A DNA stretch of 64,000 nt, taken from positions 1,557,518 to 1,621,517 of the forward strand of contig NZ_OY782498.1 of assembly GCF_963677845.1 (NCBI RefSeq), given 5' to 3'. The stretch is from an uncultured Pseudodesulfovibrio sp. Lineage in GTDB: Bacteria; Desulfobacterota; Desulfovibrionia; Desulfovibrionales; Desulfovibrionaceae. The translations under genes and the position numbers were made by a program. The notes beneath the pieces are model-generated. The model was not told the DNA's origin and searched no databases. It saw only the letters and a program-made list of their open reading frames with translations. Below are positions 1 through 9,372 of this stretch, piece by piece; the stretch's first letter is position 1; each line of letters opens with the position of its first letter.

Positions 1-24
1 ATCTTCAACAGTAATACGAGCCAT
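1..24 (-). CDS. rpoZ: RNA polymerase omega subunit, N-terminal fragment
   Basis: Only the first eight codons lie in the window; they read MARITVED on the minus strand, which matches the highly conserved omega N-terminus. A strong ribosome binding site (AAGGAG) stands just upstream of the ATG. Omega is a small subunit that helps assemble and stabilise RNA polymerase. The gene follows the DUF4340 gene on the same strand after about 43 bases, so the two may be cotranscribed. The identification rests on eight residues and on the known conservation of this start, so it is likely but not certain. Confidence 0.65.
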
Positions 25-67
25 GTTATTCTCCTTCTTCGTTACGAAGAGATAATTCCTCGATATT

Positions 68-1405
68 TCAAATTCTACCGGCTGGGAACATGCCCTGCAA
101 ATCTTTCAACAACCGGCTGGAAACCGGATAATACATCCCATCTCCATTCTTCATCCAGCACTGACCTTGAGGCAGCTTCGGGTCAGCGTAAAAGGTCATA
201 GCCTTCAACAACTGCCCGGCATCATCCAAAAGCCGACACTGCATGAGCTTTACAGCCGAAGCTGCCAAATTATTAAGCGGCAACGCTTCGAACTGTAACT
301 CAGTAAATCTCCAGAGCGACATGTCAATGCCGGGGATATCTTTTTCTCCCCCATGTACACGCCACCCTGAATCACTTCGTTCGACCACGTAACGATTACT
401 TCCGTGCTCAATAACAAAACTGGCTACTTCACCAATCTCTAAAGTAAAAACATTCCGTCCTTGAACATCAAACGCGCTACGCACCAACTGGCTGACACTT
501 TCCGCGTCAAGCAAAAAAGGTACTGTCAGCCAAGACGACCTGCCGATATACCGATTCGGATCGTCCTTAAAAGTAAAAAATTCTACAGAATGAGCCATGT
601 CATTCTGTTTGCTCCAAAGTCGAATCGTCAACGCAGCCATTCTTTGTTCAGTCACGACAGGATCAAGCATCAACTTTCCGGCCCGCAACAAAGCCAAGGC
701 ATGAATATACAACTTAATTTTTGATTCCGAGGCTTTTTTCCCCTTGAGATACCCCGGCAAGTTAAAAGTATACCCTTGCGCAGACTGCTCTACTAGCCAA
801 CTGGACCCAAAGGGCTGAACCAGTTGAATCTTATGAATTTCATTTTCATTAAAAGAAAAGACTCTAGTATCAATAAAATTCTCAGCCGGTTGCATCAGTT
901 CATCAAACGACTGCTTATCAAATGCGTATACCAATGCTGGATTTTCGGAATTCCAACCGTAAACAGTCCCAGACTCACAGGAGGTCAATCGAATCGTTAA
1001 CGATTCTCCACCCTTTTTGCCAAAAGTCAGTATCACTTTAAATTCTGGCTCTTCCAAACCGAACTCTTCAGGGCCACCTCGATCAAAACCACCAATGGAC
1101 CTATGTGGAGTCAGGTCAACAAGCATTGATTTATATGACAAAACTCGTCCGGTCAGTGCACGAGCCTTAATATTCCACGAAGCCCCCGGCACATGAATTT
1201 CCCATCCAGTCCCGACAGACACTAAGGTGTATGAACCGTCAGGGGTCTGAACATGTATCGACTCGACTGGATCGAGAGATCGAGACAACCATCGGGATAC
1301 AACCTGATTGGTATTTCCATAAGACGAATACCAATAAGCGCCTCCGGCCAGACCGACCACAAGTACCAAGGCTGCGAAATAGACGTATCGTTTCAAATCA
1401 GGCAT
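68..1405 (-). CDS. DUF4340 domain membrane-anchored protein
   Basis: A 445-residue protein with one N-terminal transmembrane helix (about residues 7-27), after which the whole chain is predicted to be outside the cytoplasm. The first part, with the pattern of short beta strands and a GWEIHVPG-like segment, resembles the DUF4340 family, a periplasmic domain often found with gliding or ABC-exporter gene clusters in other bacteria. No catalytic motif is visible and the function is unknown. The Shine-Dalgarno GGAGG is almost touching the ATG (one base between), which is unusually close, so the exact start is less sure. It precedes rpoZ on the same strand. Confidence 0.8.
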   Translation of the reverse strand: MPDLKRYVYFAALVLVVGLAGGAYWYSSYGNTNQVVSRWLSRSLDPVESIHVQTPDGSYTLVSVGTGWEIHVPGASWNIKARALTGRVLSYKSMLVDLTPHRSIGGFDRGGPEEFGLEEPEFKVILTFGKKGGESLTIRLTSCESGTVYGWNSENPALVYAFDKQSFDELMQPAENFIDTRVFSFNENEIHKIQLVQPFGSSWLVEQSAQGYTFNLPGYLKGKKASESKIKLYIHALALLRAGKLMLDPVVTEQRMAALTIRLWSKQNDMAHSVEFFTFKDDPNRYIGRSSWLTVPFLLDAESVSQLVRSAFDVQGRNVFTLEIGEVASFVIEHGSNRYVVERSDSGWRVHGGEKDIPGIDMSLWRFTELQFEALPLNNLAASAVKLMQCRLLDDAGQLLKAMTFYADPKLPQGQCWMKNGDGMYYPVSSRLLKDLQGMFPAGRI

Positions 1406-1570
1406 CCCTCCGCAAGGAACCCGTTATCAACAAAGGAAAGGGCACACCGCCACCGCTTTCGGTCGGAAAGCTTGTTAAATTGCCCCAGGAGCACTTGCAA
1501 GTCAAGGAAGAATACTCTATCTGCCTGACTTGGTCCGCCTTTCATAACAAAACCGGCAGGAGAAGAACAG

Positions 1571-2320
1571 ATGGCCTCATGGGGCAAACTCACCTTTGCA
1601 CAAAAAAACTGTGTTTCAGCCACAGGTAAACTCATGCAAAAGACCGAAATGGTCTCACCCAACGCACGAATCGGCCTTGCCATCTCTGGCGGGGTTGACA
1701 GTTTTCTCATGCTCAAGGTCATGATGATTCGTCAAGCAATAATGCCGTTTCCTGTTGAACTGATGGTTCTTCATATAAACCCAGGCTTTGACCTAGAATC
1801 TCATATGCCGCTTGTCGACTGGTGTGCTCAGAATGGCGTCCCTGCTCACATTGAACTGACTGACTTCGGTCCTCGCGCCCATACAAATGAAAACCGAAAA
1901 AACTCACCTTGCTTTTATTGCAGCATGCACCGCAGAAAAAGACTTTTCGAACTGTGTCGCGATTACAACCTCAGCCATTTGGCTTTTGGACACAATGCCG
2001 ACGACAATGTCATCACTTTTTTTATGAATATTATTCAAAACGGACGAGTTGCCGGTCTTTCAGCCAACGAACCTTTTTTTGACGGCAATCTTCAAGTCAT
2101 CAGACCAACCATGCTTCTAGAAAAAAAGACAGTAATTAGAGCGGCAAAACAATGGGAACTTCCTATTTGGGAAAACATCTGCCCATCCAATGGCGCTACA
2201 AAACGGGATGAAATCCATGATTGGCTGCGCACCATGTGGCAAGCCGACAAACGAATTAAAAACAATGTCTTCAATGCGATAACTCGCCAACAGGTTGACT
2301 TGACAAGTAAAAAAGTCTAG
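1571..2320 (+). CDS. TtcA-like PP-loop ATPase (tRNA thiolation family)
   Basis: A 249-residue PP-loop protein. The ATP-binding SGGVDS motif is at residues 39-44, a CFYC cysteine pair at 114-117, and a GHNADDN motif at about 140-146; these three in this order define the TtcA/TtuA group, which adenylates a tRNA base and inserts sulfur using an Fe-S cluster. A further cysteine in an ICPSNG segment near residue 209 could be the third cluster ligand; TtcA proper has a second CxxC there. I therefore call it TtcA-like without fixing the tRNA position. The start is supported by AGGAGA eight bases upstream. It stands alone, divergent from the DUF4340 gene. Confidence 0.8.
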   Translation: MASWGKLTFAQKNCVSATGKLMQKTEMVSPNARIGLAISGGVDSFLMLKVMMIRQAIMPFPVELMVLHINPGFDLESHMPLVDWCAQNGVPAHIELTDFGPRAHTNENRKNSPCFYCSMHRRKRLFELCRDYNLSHLAFGHNADDNVITFFMNIIQNGRVAGLSANEPFFDGNLQVIRPTMLLEKKTVIRAAKQWELPIWENICPSNGATKRDEIHDWLRTMWQADKRIKNNVFNAITRQQVDLTSKKV

Positions 2321-2384
2321 ACTAACAACATTCAAAGCTACATTCTGGCTTAAAAAAAACGACCTATAACGCACTGGAAAGGAA

Positions 2385-3290
2385 ATGCTTTTCAGAAAAT
2401 ATCATATAGTTGTCTTTAAGGACAAACAGGGTTCCTGCAAAAAATTCCAGCTTCGTGGCTGGCTTATCGCTACTCTTTTCTTCCTGATGGTCGGCATGGC
2501 CACCGGGAATGCTATTTTATGGAAGAAGTATGCACAGCATTCACGAGTTGAACAGGGACTGAATATTGCCGAAAAAACGGTTCAGGAACAAAAGACACAG
2601 CTCTTAAGTCTTTCACAAAAGATTTCCACGCTACAAAAGAATCTTGGACGTATTCGTGACTTTGATTCCAAATTGCGTGTCATGATAAATCTTGATCAAG
2701 GTGAAGGACAAGCAGCCGCTCCCAAGGGTGGATCTACCAACGAGAACTTTTCCAAGGGATACCTTCCTCTCTATCGTCAGGAACTCCTAGCTCGCAAAAT
2801 GCACGAATTCCTGCGTCAGTTAAATGTTGAAGCACGACTTGAAGAAGTACGCCAACAAGAAATCATGCATACCTTGCGTAGCAACAAGAACATACTTGAA
2901 GCCACGCCATCCATCTGGCCAACTTCCGGTTGGGTCACCTCTGGTTTTGCATGGCGCACATCGCCTTTCACCGGAAAACGAGAATTCCATAAAGGTATTG
3001 ATATTTCTGCACCTCGAGGCACACCGATTTACGCACCAGCCCGCGGCTCCATTACTTTCTCTGGTCGCGACAGTTCCTACGGATTAAACGTCCAATTAAA
3101 ACACAATTCTAGCCTAACGACACGCTATGCGCATATGTATCGCATTGCAGTTAAAAGCGGGCAGGAAGTTACTAGGGGCGAATTGATCGGCTACGTCGGT
3201 TCCACAGGACGAAGCACTGGTCCTCACCTCCATTATGAAGTCCGCCTGAATGGCGTTCCGGTTAATCCGAAACGGTACATTCTCAACTAG
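2385..3290 (+). CDS. M23 family metallopeptidase (membrane-anchored LytM/NlpD type)
   Basis: A 301-residue protein with a short cytoplasmic start, one transmembrane helix (about residues 26-46), a coiled-coil stretch (about 55-95) and a C-terminal M23 (LytM) domain. The zinc ligands are visible: HKGID supplies the first His and the Asp, and HLHYE supplies the HxH motif. Such proteins cut peptide cross-links in peptidoglycan or, when anchored with a coiled coil, regulate division or elongation. Here the active site looks complete, so an active endopeptidase is expected. A strong terminator follows, separating it from the flagellar operon. The preceding GGAAAGGAA supports the start. Confidence 0.88.
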   Translation: MLFRKYHIVVFKDKQGSCKKFQLRGWLIATLFFLMVGMATGNAILWKKYAQHSRVEQGLNIAEKTVQEQKTQLLSLSQKISTLQKNLGRIRDFDSKLRVMINLDQGEGQAAAPKGGSTNENFSKGYLPLYRQELLARKMHEFLRQLNVEARLEEVRQQEIMHTLRSNKNILEATPSIWPTSGWVTSGFAWRTSPFTGKREFHKGIDISAPRGTPIYAPARGSITFSGRDSSYGLNVQLKHNSSLTTRYAHMYRIAVKSGQEVTRGELIGYVGSTGRSTGPHLHYEVRLNGVPVNPKRYILN

Positions 3291-3313
3291 CGGTCACTAT
3301 CTTGTGAATTCAT

Positions 3314-3356
3314 CAGGCCCTTTTGGAATTCAATTTTCCAAAAGGGCCTGTCTTTT
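3314..3356 (+). terminator. rho-independent terminator after the M23 peptidase
   Basis: A 15-bp perfect stem (3314-3328 with 3336-3350) with a 7-base loop is followed by TCTTTT. It ends the M23 peptidase transcript 24 bases after the stop codon and before fliR. Confidence 0.88.
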
Positions 3357-3411
3357 GATAATCGCTTCCTGCCTGTTCCCAACTGGTGCAGGTTTTGCAA
3401 AGAGCTGACAT

Positions 3412-4200
3412 ATGGATATTTTCGGATTCAACCCGAGCGACATGCTCAGCTTTTTCCTCACGCTCTTCCGAATAAGTGTGGTCCTTTTTCTGATGCCTTT
3501 TTTCGGAGGGAATTCCACTCCAAAAACAGTCAAGGCTGCTCTCGTTCTCGTCTTATCAATGGCTGTTTGGCCACAGTTGTCTTTCCCTGGTACCCTGATG
3601 CCCACAGGCTGGAATATCGTCATCATGTTTATTGGAGAACTGGTGCTCGGACTCATTCTCGGGTTGGTCGTCAATTTTTTGTTTGCGGCTGTTCAACTTG
3701 GAGGTCAGATCATCGGCTTCCAAATGGGTTTTGCCATGGTTAACGTTGTGGACCCAATCACTGGCACCAGCAATGCTGTCACTGCACACTTTCTTTATAT
3801 GACAACCATGCTAACCTTTCTCGTCCTCAACGGACACCTCTACCTTCTTCAGGCTGTCGGGATGAGTTTTGAACATATTCCACCGGGTGGCCTCCTGCTC
3901 AACAATAATCTGGCTACTGATATCTTCCAATTTTCAAATCTTATGTTCACTTTGGCAATCAAAATAGCAGCACCAATCATGGCATCTCTTTTTCTGGTCG
4001 ATCTCGCATTGGCACTCATCTCAAGAGTCGCTCCACAAATGCATGTACTTATTCTTGGTTTCCCCATCAAAATTACTGTTGGTTTCTTCTTTTTAGGCTT
4101 CATTTTAACTCTCATGTCTACATATGTCGGCGACTTCCTTCAGACACTCAACCTCATGAACGAAACTATCATGAAATACGGATTGATCGACACCCAATAG
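3412..4200 (+). CDS. fliR: flagellar biosynthesis protein FliR
   Basis: A 262-residue polytopic membrane protein with about six hydrophobic segments, normal length for FliR. It shows family features such as an FFGG segment after the first helix and a GFQMGFAMVNVVDP stretch in the middle. FliR is part of the export gate of the flagellar type III secretion system, where it forms the core with FliP, FliQ and FlhB. It is the first gene of the flagellar run; flhB follows nine bases later. The Shine-Dalgarno is weak (AAGAG). A sigma-54-like element just upstream is discussed in the findings. Confidence 0.95.
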   Translation: MDIFGFNPSDMLSFFLTLFRISVVLFLMPFFGGNSTPKTVKAALVLVLSMAVWPQLSFPGTLMPTGWNIVIMFIGELVLGLILGLVVNFLFAAVQLGGQIIGFQMGFAMVNVVDPITGTSNAVTAHFLYMTTMLTFLVLNGHLYLLQAVGMSFEHIPPGGLLLNNNLATDIFQFSNLMFTLAIKIAAPIMASLFLVDLALALISRVAPQMHVLILGFPIKITVGFFFLGFILTLMSTYVGDFLQTLNLMNETIMKYGLIDTQ

Positions 4201-4209
4201 GGAGAGAAC

Positions 4210-5277
4210 ATGATAGGCCAAGAAGATCCAAGTAAAACAGAAAAAGCCTCAACAAAACGGCGAAACAAGCAGCGAGAGGAAGGTAACGTAGCCAAAGGGC
4301 AAGAAATTAGCAAAGTCATGGTTTTACTCGCTGGTGTTATCGCTATGCGTGTAATGATTGACTATTATCATGAAGAATTTATCGAAATATATAGATGGAC
4401 ATTCACTGAAGCCATCCTTTTGGAAGTAGACCAAAACGTCGCATACACCTTGTTTACCTGGGGTGTTCACAAAATGGCCATTCTGGTCATGCCATTCATA
4501 CTATTCATTGCTTTCGTAGCTTGGCTCACTGGACGCTTACAAGTAGGGTCCTTATGGACCATGACACCTCTCAAACCCAAATTTGCTAAAATTTTCAATA
4601 TTATAGGTGGCATAAAAAAAATACTACTCAGCCCAGAAACATTCATTAATCTGGCAAAAAGTATACTTCAAGCTCTAGCCGTTGGCATCGCACCTTACAT
4701 TGTAATCAAACAGGAACTTCCTAACCTTCTGCCACTTTTTCATGCAAGCACCTATGGCGTCATCGTTTTCATTTTATCTGCCGCATACAAAATGACCTGC
4801 TATGCACTAGTCCCTATGCTTATAATCGCTATCATCGATCTCTGGTATCAGCGTTGGAATTATGAAGAACAAATCAAAATGTCCAAAGAAGAAGTCAAAG
4901 ACGAAAGAAAACAGGCGGAAGGCGACCCAAAAGTCAAGATGCAGCAACGCAATAAAATGATGGAAATGATGGCCTCAAGGATGTTTCAGGATATCCCCAA
5001 AGCGGACGTTGTTATTACCAACCCCACACACTATGCCGTTGCCTTACAATACGATGCCATGGTCGCTCCAGCCCCTCTTGTTTTAGCCAAAGGCGTCAAC
5101 AAAGTTGCTGAACGAATCAAAGAAGTTGCACGAGAAAACAACATACCCATCCAACAGAACGTTCCCTTGGCACAGGCTTTGTATAAACAGGTGGAGATCG
5201 GGGAAACCATCCCGGAGGAACTGTTTCAAGCCGTGGCTGCGATTCTGGCAAAATTGGAAAAATTCAAGAATCGATAG
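4210..5277 (+). CDS. flhB: flagellar export gate protein FlhB
   Basis: A 355-residue protein with a basic N-terminus, four transmembrane helices and a cytoplasmic C-terminal domain. The autocleavage motif NPTH is present starting at Asn271, where FlhB cuts itself between Asn and Pro to switch export specificity from rod-hook to filament subunits. The linker before it is rich in Lys and Glu, as usual. Length and order (fliR-flhB-flhA) match the family. A GGGAGAG Shine-Dalgarno precedes the ATG. No anomalies are seen. Confidence 0.97.
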   Translation: MIGQEDPSKTEKASTKRRNKQREEGNVAKGQEISKVMVLLAGVIAMRVMIDYYHEEFIEIYRWTFTEAILLEVDQNVAYTLFTWGVHKMAILVMPFILFIAFVAWLTGRLQVGSLWTMTPLKPKFAKIFNIIGGIKKILLSPETFINLAKSILQALAVGIAPYIVIKQELPNLLPLFHASTYGVIVFILSAAYKMTCYALVPMLIIAIIDLWYQRWNYEEQIKMSKEEVKDERKQAEGDPKVKMQQRNKMMEMMASRMFQDIPKADVVITNPTHYAVALQYDAMVAPAPLVLAKGVNKVAERIKEVARENNIPIQQNVPLAQALYKQVEIGETIPEELFQAVAAILAKLEKFKNR

Positions 5278-5343
5278 GCACTTACACAAGGCAAACAGCA
5301 TCTCTGGCCCCAACGGGAAAACCATCCAAGAGGTGTCAAAAAC

Positions 5344-7443
5344 ATGGCTCAGCCTTCCAATAAATCAGCGATTCCCAAAATCGACTATTCGAAATTCTCA
5401 AAACAAGGTGATTTACTTCTGGCCGGCGGTGTTGTGACCATCCTCTTTGTGATGCTCATTCCCTTACCTACCCCGTTCATTGATTTCATGCTCACAGTGT
5501 CCATTTCACTGGGGTTGGTCATCTTGGTTACATCCATGTTCATGACGTCTCCACTTGAATTTTCCATATTTCCTTCCCTACTTCTGGTAACGACTTTGCT
5601 CAGATTAGCACTCAACGTTGCCACGACTCGTGCCATTCTTCTACACGGAGATGAAGGTACATCAGCCGCTGGATCAGTTATCCAAAGTTTTGGCGAATTC
5701 GTTGTCGGAGGTAACTATGTTATCGGAATCGTCATTTTTATGATCCTGTTCATCTTGAACAAGACAGTCATTGTCACCGGTACTACCCGTATTGCCGAAG
5801 TGGCTGCTCGTTTTACCCTTGATGCTATGCCCGGTAAACAAATGGCTGTTGAGGCTGACTTGAACGCCGGTCTTATTGATGAAGAAGAAGCCACTGAACG
5901 ACGGGATCACATGCGCCGCGAAGCTGATTTCTACGGCGCCATGGATGGTGCGGGAAAATTCGTTTCTGGAGATGTTAAGGCAGGACTTATGATTACTGTC
6001 ATCAATATCATCGGCGGCTTTCTCATCGGAGTTATTCAGAAAGACATGCCATGGATGGACGCAGCCCAAACATATACCCTCCTGACAATTGGTGATGGCC
6101 TTGTTGCCACGATTCCTTCCCTGATTATTTCCACCTCAGCGGGTATCATTGTCTCACGCGCAGCAGCAGAAGCCAAAATGGGTGAAGAATTCATCGGCCA
6201 GTTGTCTTTCCATCATCGCGCACTCAAACTGGTGTCCGGCATTTTGGTTATATTCGGCATCGTCCCTGGTATGCCCACGATTCCTTTCCTGACTCTGGCG
6301 ATCATCACCTATACCATCGGACATCTTTCCGCCAAACAACAAAGCGAAATCATCGGTGAAACGGAAGACCTCACACCGAAAGATATGCCCACACTTGATA
6401 CACCAGAAGAAGTTCAAGCGCTCCTCCCCCTCGACCAATTGGAACTGGAAGTTGGTTACGGACTCATTCCTTTGGTGGACGAAGAACAAAATGGCAATCT
6501 ACTTTCACGCATCCGCTCGATCCGTCGGCAATTCGCTCTAGATATGGGAGTGGTTGTTCCCTCCTTGCACTTGCGAGATAATTTACAACTCAAACCCGGT
6601 GAATATCGTGTGCTTATCAAAGGTAACCCCGTGGCCAGCGCCGAGCTGCTCATAGACCATTACCTTGCCATGGACCCGGGTGATGCCAAACAGCGTATCG
6701 AAGGTGTCGAAACCGTCGAGCCCGCCTTCAATCTTCCGGCAGTCTGGATTCCAGAAGCCCAGAAGGAAGAAGCCATGCTTGCAGGGTACACCGTGGTCGA
6801 TCCGTCTACAGTCATCGCTACACATTTAACTGAAGTTTTCAGACGCAACCTGCATGAATTCCTTGGTCGTCAGGAAACACAAGAACTCTTAGACAACCTT
6901 TCAAAGCGCGCCCCCAAGGCCGTGGAAAGTCTGGTGCCTGCCGTACTCAGTATCGGTGGCGTCCAAAAAGTCCTTCAAGCCCTCGTCCAGGAAAACGTTT
7001 CAATTCGCGATCTTCTCACTATCGTGGAAACTCTTGCCGACTATGGTGCAGCGACACAGGATCCTGTTCAGTTAACCGAATATGTTCGTGCGAAAATGGG
7101 ACGCACCATCGTCAAGCCTTATATGGGTGAAGAAGGAGTTCTACCTATCATCACCATGAGTCCACAGATTGATGAAATCTTAAGCAACGCAATGCGCCCA
7201 GCCGAACAAGGCGGCTATCTGGCCCTAGAGCCGGGCGTAGCTCAACAACTCATTCAGTCAATCAACCAATCAACGGAAGACGCCATGGTTGCCGATGGCC
7301 AGCCTATCCTGCTGGTTACTCCACAACTCAGAGCGCAACTCGCCCAATTGTTGACCAGATTCATACCGACCCTACCTGTCATATCTCAGGCCGAAATTCC
7401 CGCAGATGTCAAAATTCAGTCAGCCGCAACCGTTGAAATCTAG
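5344..7443 (+). CDS. flhA: flagellar export gate protein FlhA
   Basis: A 699-residue protein, typical FlhA length. The N-terminal half has eight hydrophobic segments, with the conserved FHIPEP-family loop between them (an RxAEVxARFxLDAMPGKQMA-like segment); the C-terminal half is the large cytoplasmic ring domain that docks chaperone-substrate complexes. FlhA uses proton motive force to drive flagellar export. It starts 66 bases after flhB and ends 9 bases before flhF, consistent with one operon. Confidence 0.97.
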   Translation: MAQPSNKSAIPKIDYSKFSKQGDLLLAGGVVTILFVMLIPLPTPFIDFMLTVSISLGLVILVTSMFMTSPLEFSIFPSLLLVTTLLRLALNVATTRAILLHGDEGTSAAGSVIQSFGEFVVGGNYVIGIVIFMILFILNKTVIVTGTTRIAEVAARFTLDAMPGKQMAVEADLNAGLIDEEEATERRDHMRREADFYGAMDGAGKFVSGDVKAGLMITVINIIGGFLIGVIQKDMPWMDAAQTYTLLTIGDGLVATIPSLIISTSAGIIVSRAAAEAKMGEEFIGQLSFHHRALKLVSGILVIFGIVPGMPTIPFLTLAIITYTIGHLSAKQQSEIIGETEDLTPKDMPTLDTPEEVQALLPLDQLELEVGYGLIPLVDEEQNGNLLSRIRSIRRQFALDMGVVVPSLHLRDNLQLKPGEYRVLIKGNPVASAELLIDHYLAMDPGDAKQRIEGVETVEPAFNLPAVWIPEAQKEEAMLAGYTVVDPSTVIATHLTEVFRRNLHEFLGRQETQELLDNLSKRAPKAVESLVPAVLSIGGVQKVLQALVQENVSIRDLLTIVETLADYGAATQDPVQLTEYVRAKMGRTIVKPYMGEEGVLPIITMSPQIDEILSNAMRPAEQGGYLALEPGVAQQLIQSINQSTEDAMVADGQPILLVTPQLRAQLAQLLTRFIPTLPVISQAEIPADVKIQSAATVEI

Positions 7444-7452
7444 GAACGCATT

Positions 7453-8526
7453 ATGAGAATGAAAACATTCAAAGCCGCCAATTCAACTGCTGCATTCGCC
7501 AAGGTTAAAGCCGACCTAGGAGAAGATGCAGTCATCCTTTCCAACAAGACTATTACGGATAATGGATGCAAATGCTGCGAAATCGTCGCTGCGGTTGAAC
7601 ACTCCCCGGTGGCTCCGAAAAGACAGGCCACCAGAGATCGCGTCGTTGATGACGCTTTGCAGGACACTGTCGGCTGGCAGCGAGAATGGAGTCAGATCAA
7701 AGGCCAGATTATGGCCTTGATGAAGCCTCAAATAGATTTGAATAGTCTTTCTCCAAAGCAAAAAATGGCTATGGAATATCTTGAACGAGAAGATGTTAAT
7801 GAGAAGGTTCTGGCCCGAATTTACTGTAACCTCCGGGACAACCCCACCCGATCCATAATGACGGCTTTGGATCCATTGCTCAAAGCAACGCCTTTTGAAC
7901 CGATAAATTGGGCTAACAAATTTCAAGCGTTCACCGGTCCCGGCGGCGCAGGTAAAACAACCAGCCTTGTCCGCTTGGCACTCAAAATAAAAAAAGAAAA
8001 CCCCAATACTCGTATATGTCTGGCAACCGCTGACGGTGGACGAGGTAAAGGACGGCTTGTCCTTAAACATTACGCAGAACTAAGTGGTCTCGCTTTTCGA
8101 GAAATTATTACTCGTGACGACTTCGCCCTTTTACAAAAGGAATCCGGGCAGTTTGACATGATACTTGTCGACCTTCCAGGCCTTCCGGGTAAGACAACAC
8201 TTGAAGAATGGGTTCATCTTTATGGCATGCAGAACTGCCCAGATATGTCTATACATCTTGTCTTGAATCCTTATTACAGCACTGCTCAATTTGAACGCTT
8301 CGTTGAAAAATATAAAAGTGAACAACTTGCAAGCGTTATCTGGACGAAACTCGATGAAGCCTGTACATTCGGATCAATACTGAACATGGCGTGCGCCAGC
8401 GGGCTACCGGTTTCCGCACTTTCGTACGGTGCCGGCCTGAGAAACAGCATCAAAGCTGCTTCGGAAGAAATGGTATGGCGGCTTTTGTTCATGCGCACCA
8501 TGCCCAACGGCGACATTCAACCTTAA
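7453..8526 (+). CDS. flhF: FlhF-like SRP-type GTPase with altered G2 and G3 motifs
   Basis: A 357-residue protein with the FlhF start (MRMKTF then a small basic domain) and an NG domain. The G1 loop GPGGAGKTT begins at residue 162 and the G4 TKLDE at residue 298, as in FtsY/Ffh/FlhF. However, the G2 region, usually DTYRIGA, reads ADGGRGKGR, and the G3 region, usually DTAGRS, reads DLPGLPGK near residue 240. FlhF places the flagellum at the pole and works with FlhG, the next gene. The changes at G2 and G3 suggest weak or lost GTP hydrolysis, or different control; this is an inference. Position between flhA and flhG fixes the identity. Confidence 0.93.
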   Translation: MRMKTFKAANSTAAFAKVKADLGEDAVILSNKTITDNGCKCCEIVAAVEHSPVAPKRQATRDRVVDDALQDTVGWQREWSQIKGQIMALMKPQIDLNSLSPKQKMAMEYLEREDVNEKVLARIYCNLRDNPTRSIMTALDPLLKATPFEPINWANKFQAFTGPGGAGKTTSLVRLALKIKKENPNTRICLATADGGRGKGRLVLKHYAELSGLAFREIITRDDFALLQKESGQFDMILVDLPGLPGKTTLEEWVHLYGMQNCPDMSIHLVLNPYYSTAQFERFVEKYKSEQLASVIWTKLDEACTFGSILNMACASGLPVSALSYGAGLRNSIKAASEEMVWRLLFMRTMPNGDIQP

Positions 8527-8544
8527 AGGAGATATAGATACGCC

Positions 8545-9372
8545 ATGAGTTCAAATTTACCTCTGGTTTTCTCAGTTACCTCCGGCAAGGGCGGCGTTGG
8601 CAAAACAAACATGTCTGTCAACCTTGCCTATTCGCTGAGTGCGGCCGGTAAAAATGTTGTACTTCTTGATGCAGACCTCGGTCTGGCAAATGTGGATGTC
8701 ATATTGGGCCTCGCGCCAGAGCACAATCTCTTTCATCTGTTTCACGAAGACATGAATCTCGAAACAATCCTATTCGAGACTCCTTACGGATTTCGCATTC
8801 TCCCGGCATCTTCCGGTGTCAGTGACATGGTTAGCCTCGACATGGGTCAAAAGCTTGACTTGCTGGATGCCATGGACACGCTTGAAGATAATGTCGATTA
8901 CCTCATTGTCGACACAGGTGCAGGCATCAACGACAATGTTCTGTACTTCAATCTGGCCGTGCAGGAACGCCTGTTAGTCATCACGCCGGAACCAACTTCG
9001 CTGACAGATGCATACGCACTTATCAAAGTTCTCAAGCTTCACCATGGAGTGGAAAAATTTCGTGTAGTAGTCAACATGGTCCAAAACAAAAAAACAGCAC
9101 ACGACGTCTATCTCAAACTTTTGGCAGCCTGTGACCACTTCCTTGACGGGATATCTCTGGATTTAGTCGGTTTCATCCCCTATGATCAAAATGTTCGCAA
9201 TTCGGTTATTGCTCAAACACCGTTTTGCCATAAATTTCCAAAAACTCCGGCTAGTGTCGCCGTAAAACAAACGGCACAGAAGATTAACGCTTGGAAGGTT
9301 ACACCTAACACAGATGGCAATATTAAATTCTTCTGGAAAAAACTCCTCTTCCAGGAACGATCCGTGGCTTGA
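8545..9372 (+). CDS. flhG: flagellar number regulator FlhG (FleN, MinD-like ATPase)
   Basis: A 275-residue MinD/ParA-family ATPase. The deviant Walker A motif SGKGGVGKTN is at residues 13-22, followed by LLDADLGLANVD and a DTGAGI switch. FlhG stimulates FlhF and restricts flagellar number, often also affecting the master regulator. The gene has a good GGAGAT ribosome site. Its last 59 bases overlap the start of fliA in another frame, so translation of the two is probably coupled. Confidence 0.95.
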   Translation: MSSNLPLVFSVTSGKGGVGKTNMSVNLAYSLSAAGKNVVLLDADLGLANVDVILGLAPEHNLFHLFHEDMNLETILFETPYGFRILPASSGVSDMVSLDMGQKLDLLDAMDTLEDNVDYLIVDTGAGINDNVLYFNLAVQERLLVITPEPTSLTDAYALIKVLKLHHGVEKFRVVVNMVQNKKTAHDVYLKLLAACDHFLDGISLDLVGFIPYDQNVRNSVIAQTPFCHKFPKTPASVAVKQTAQKINAWKVTPNTDGNIKFFWKKLLFQERSVA

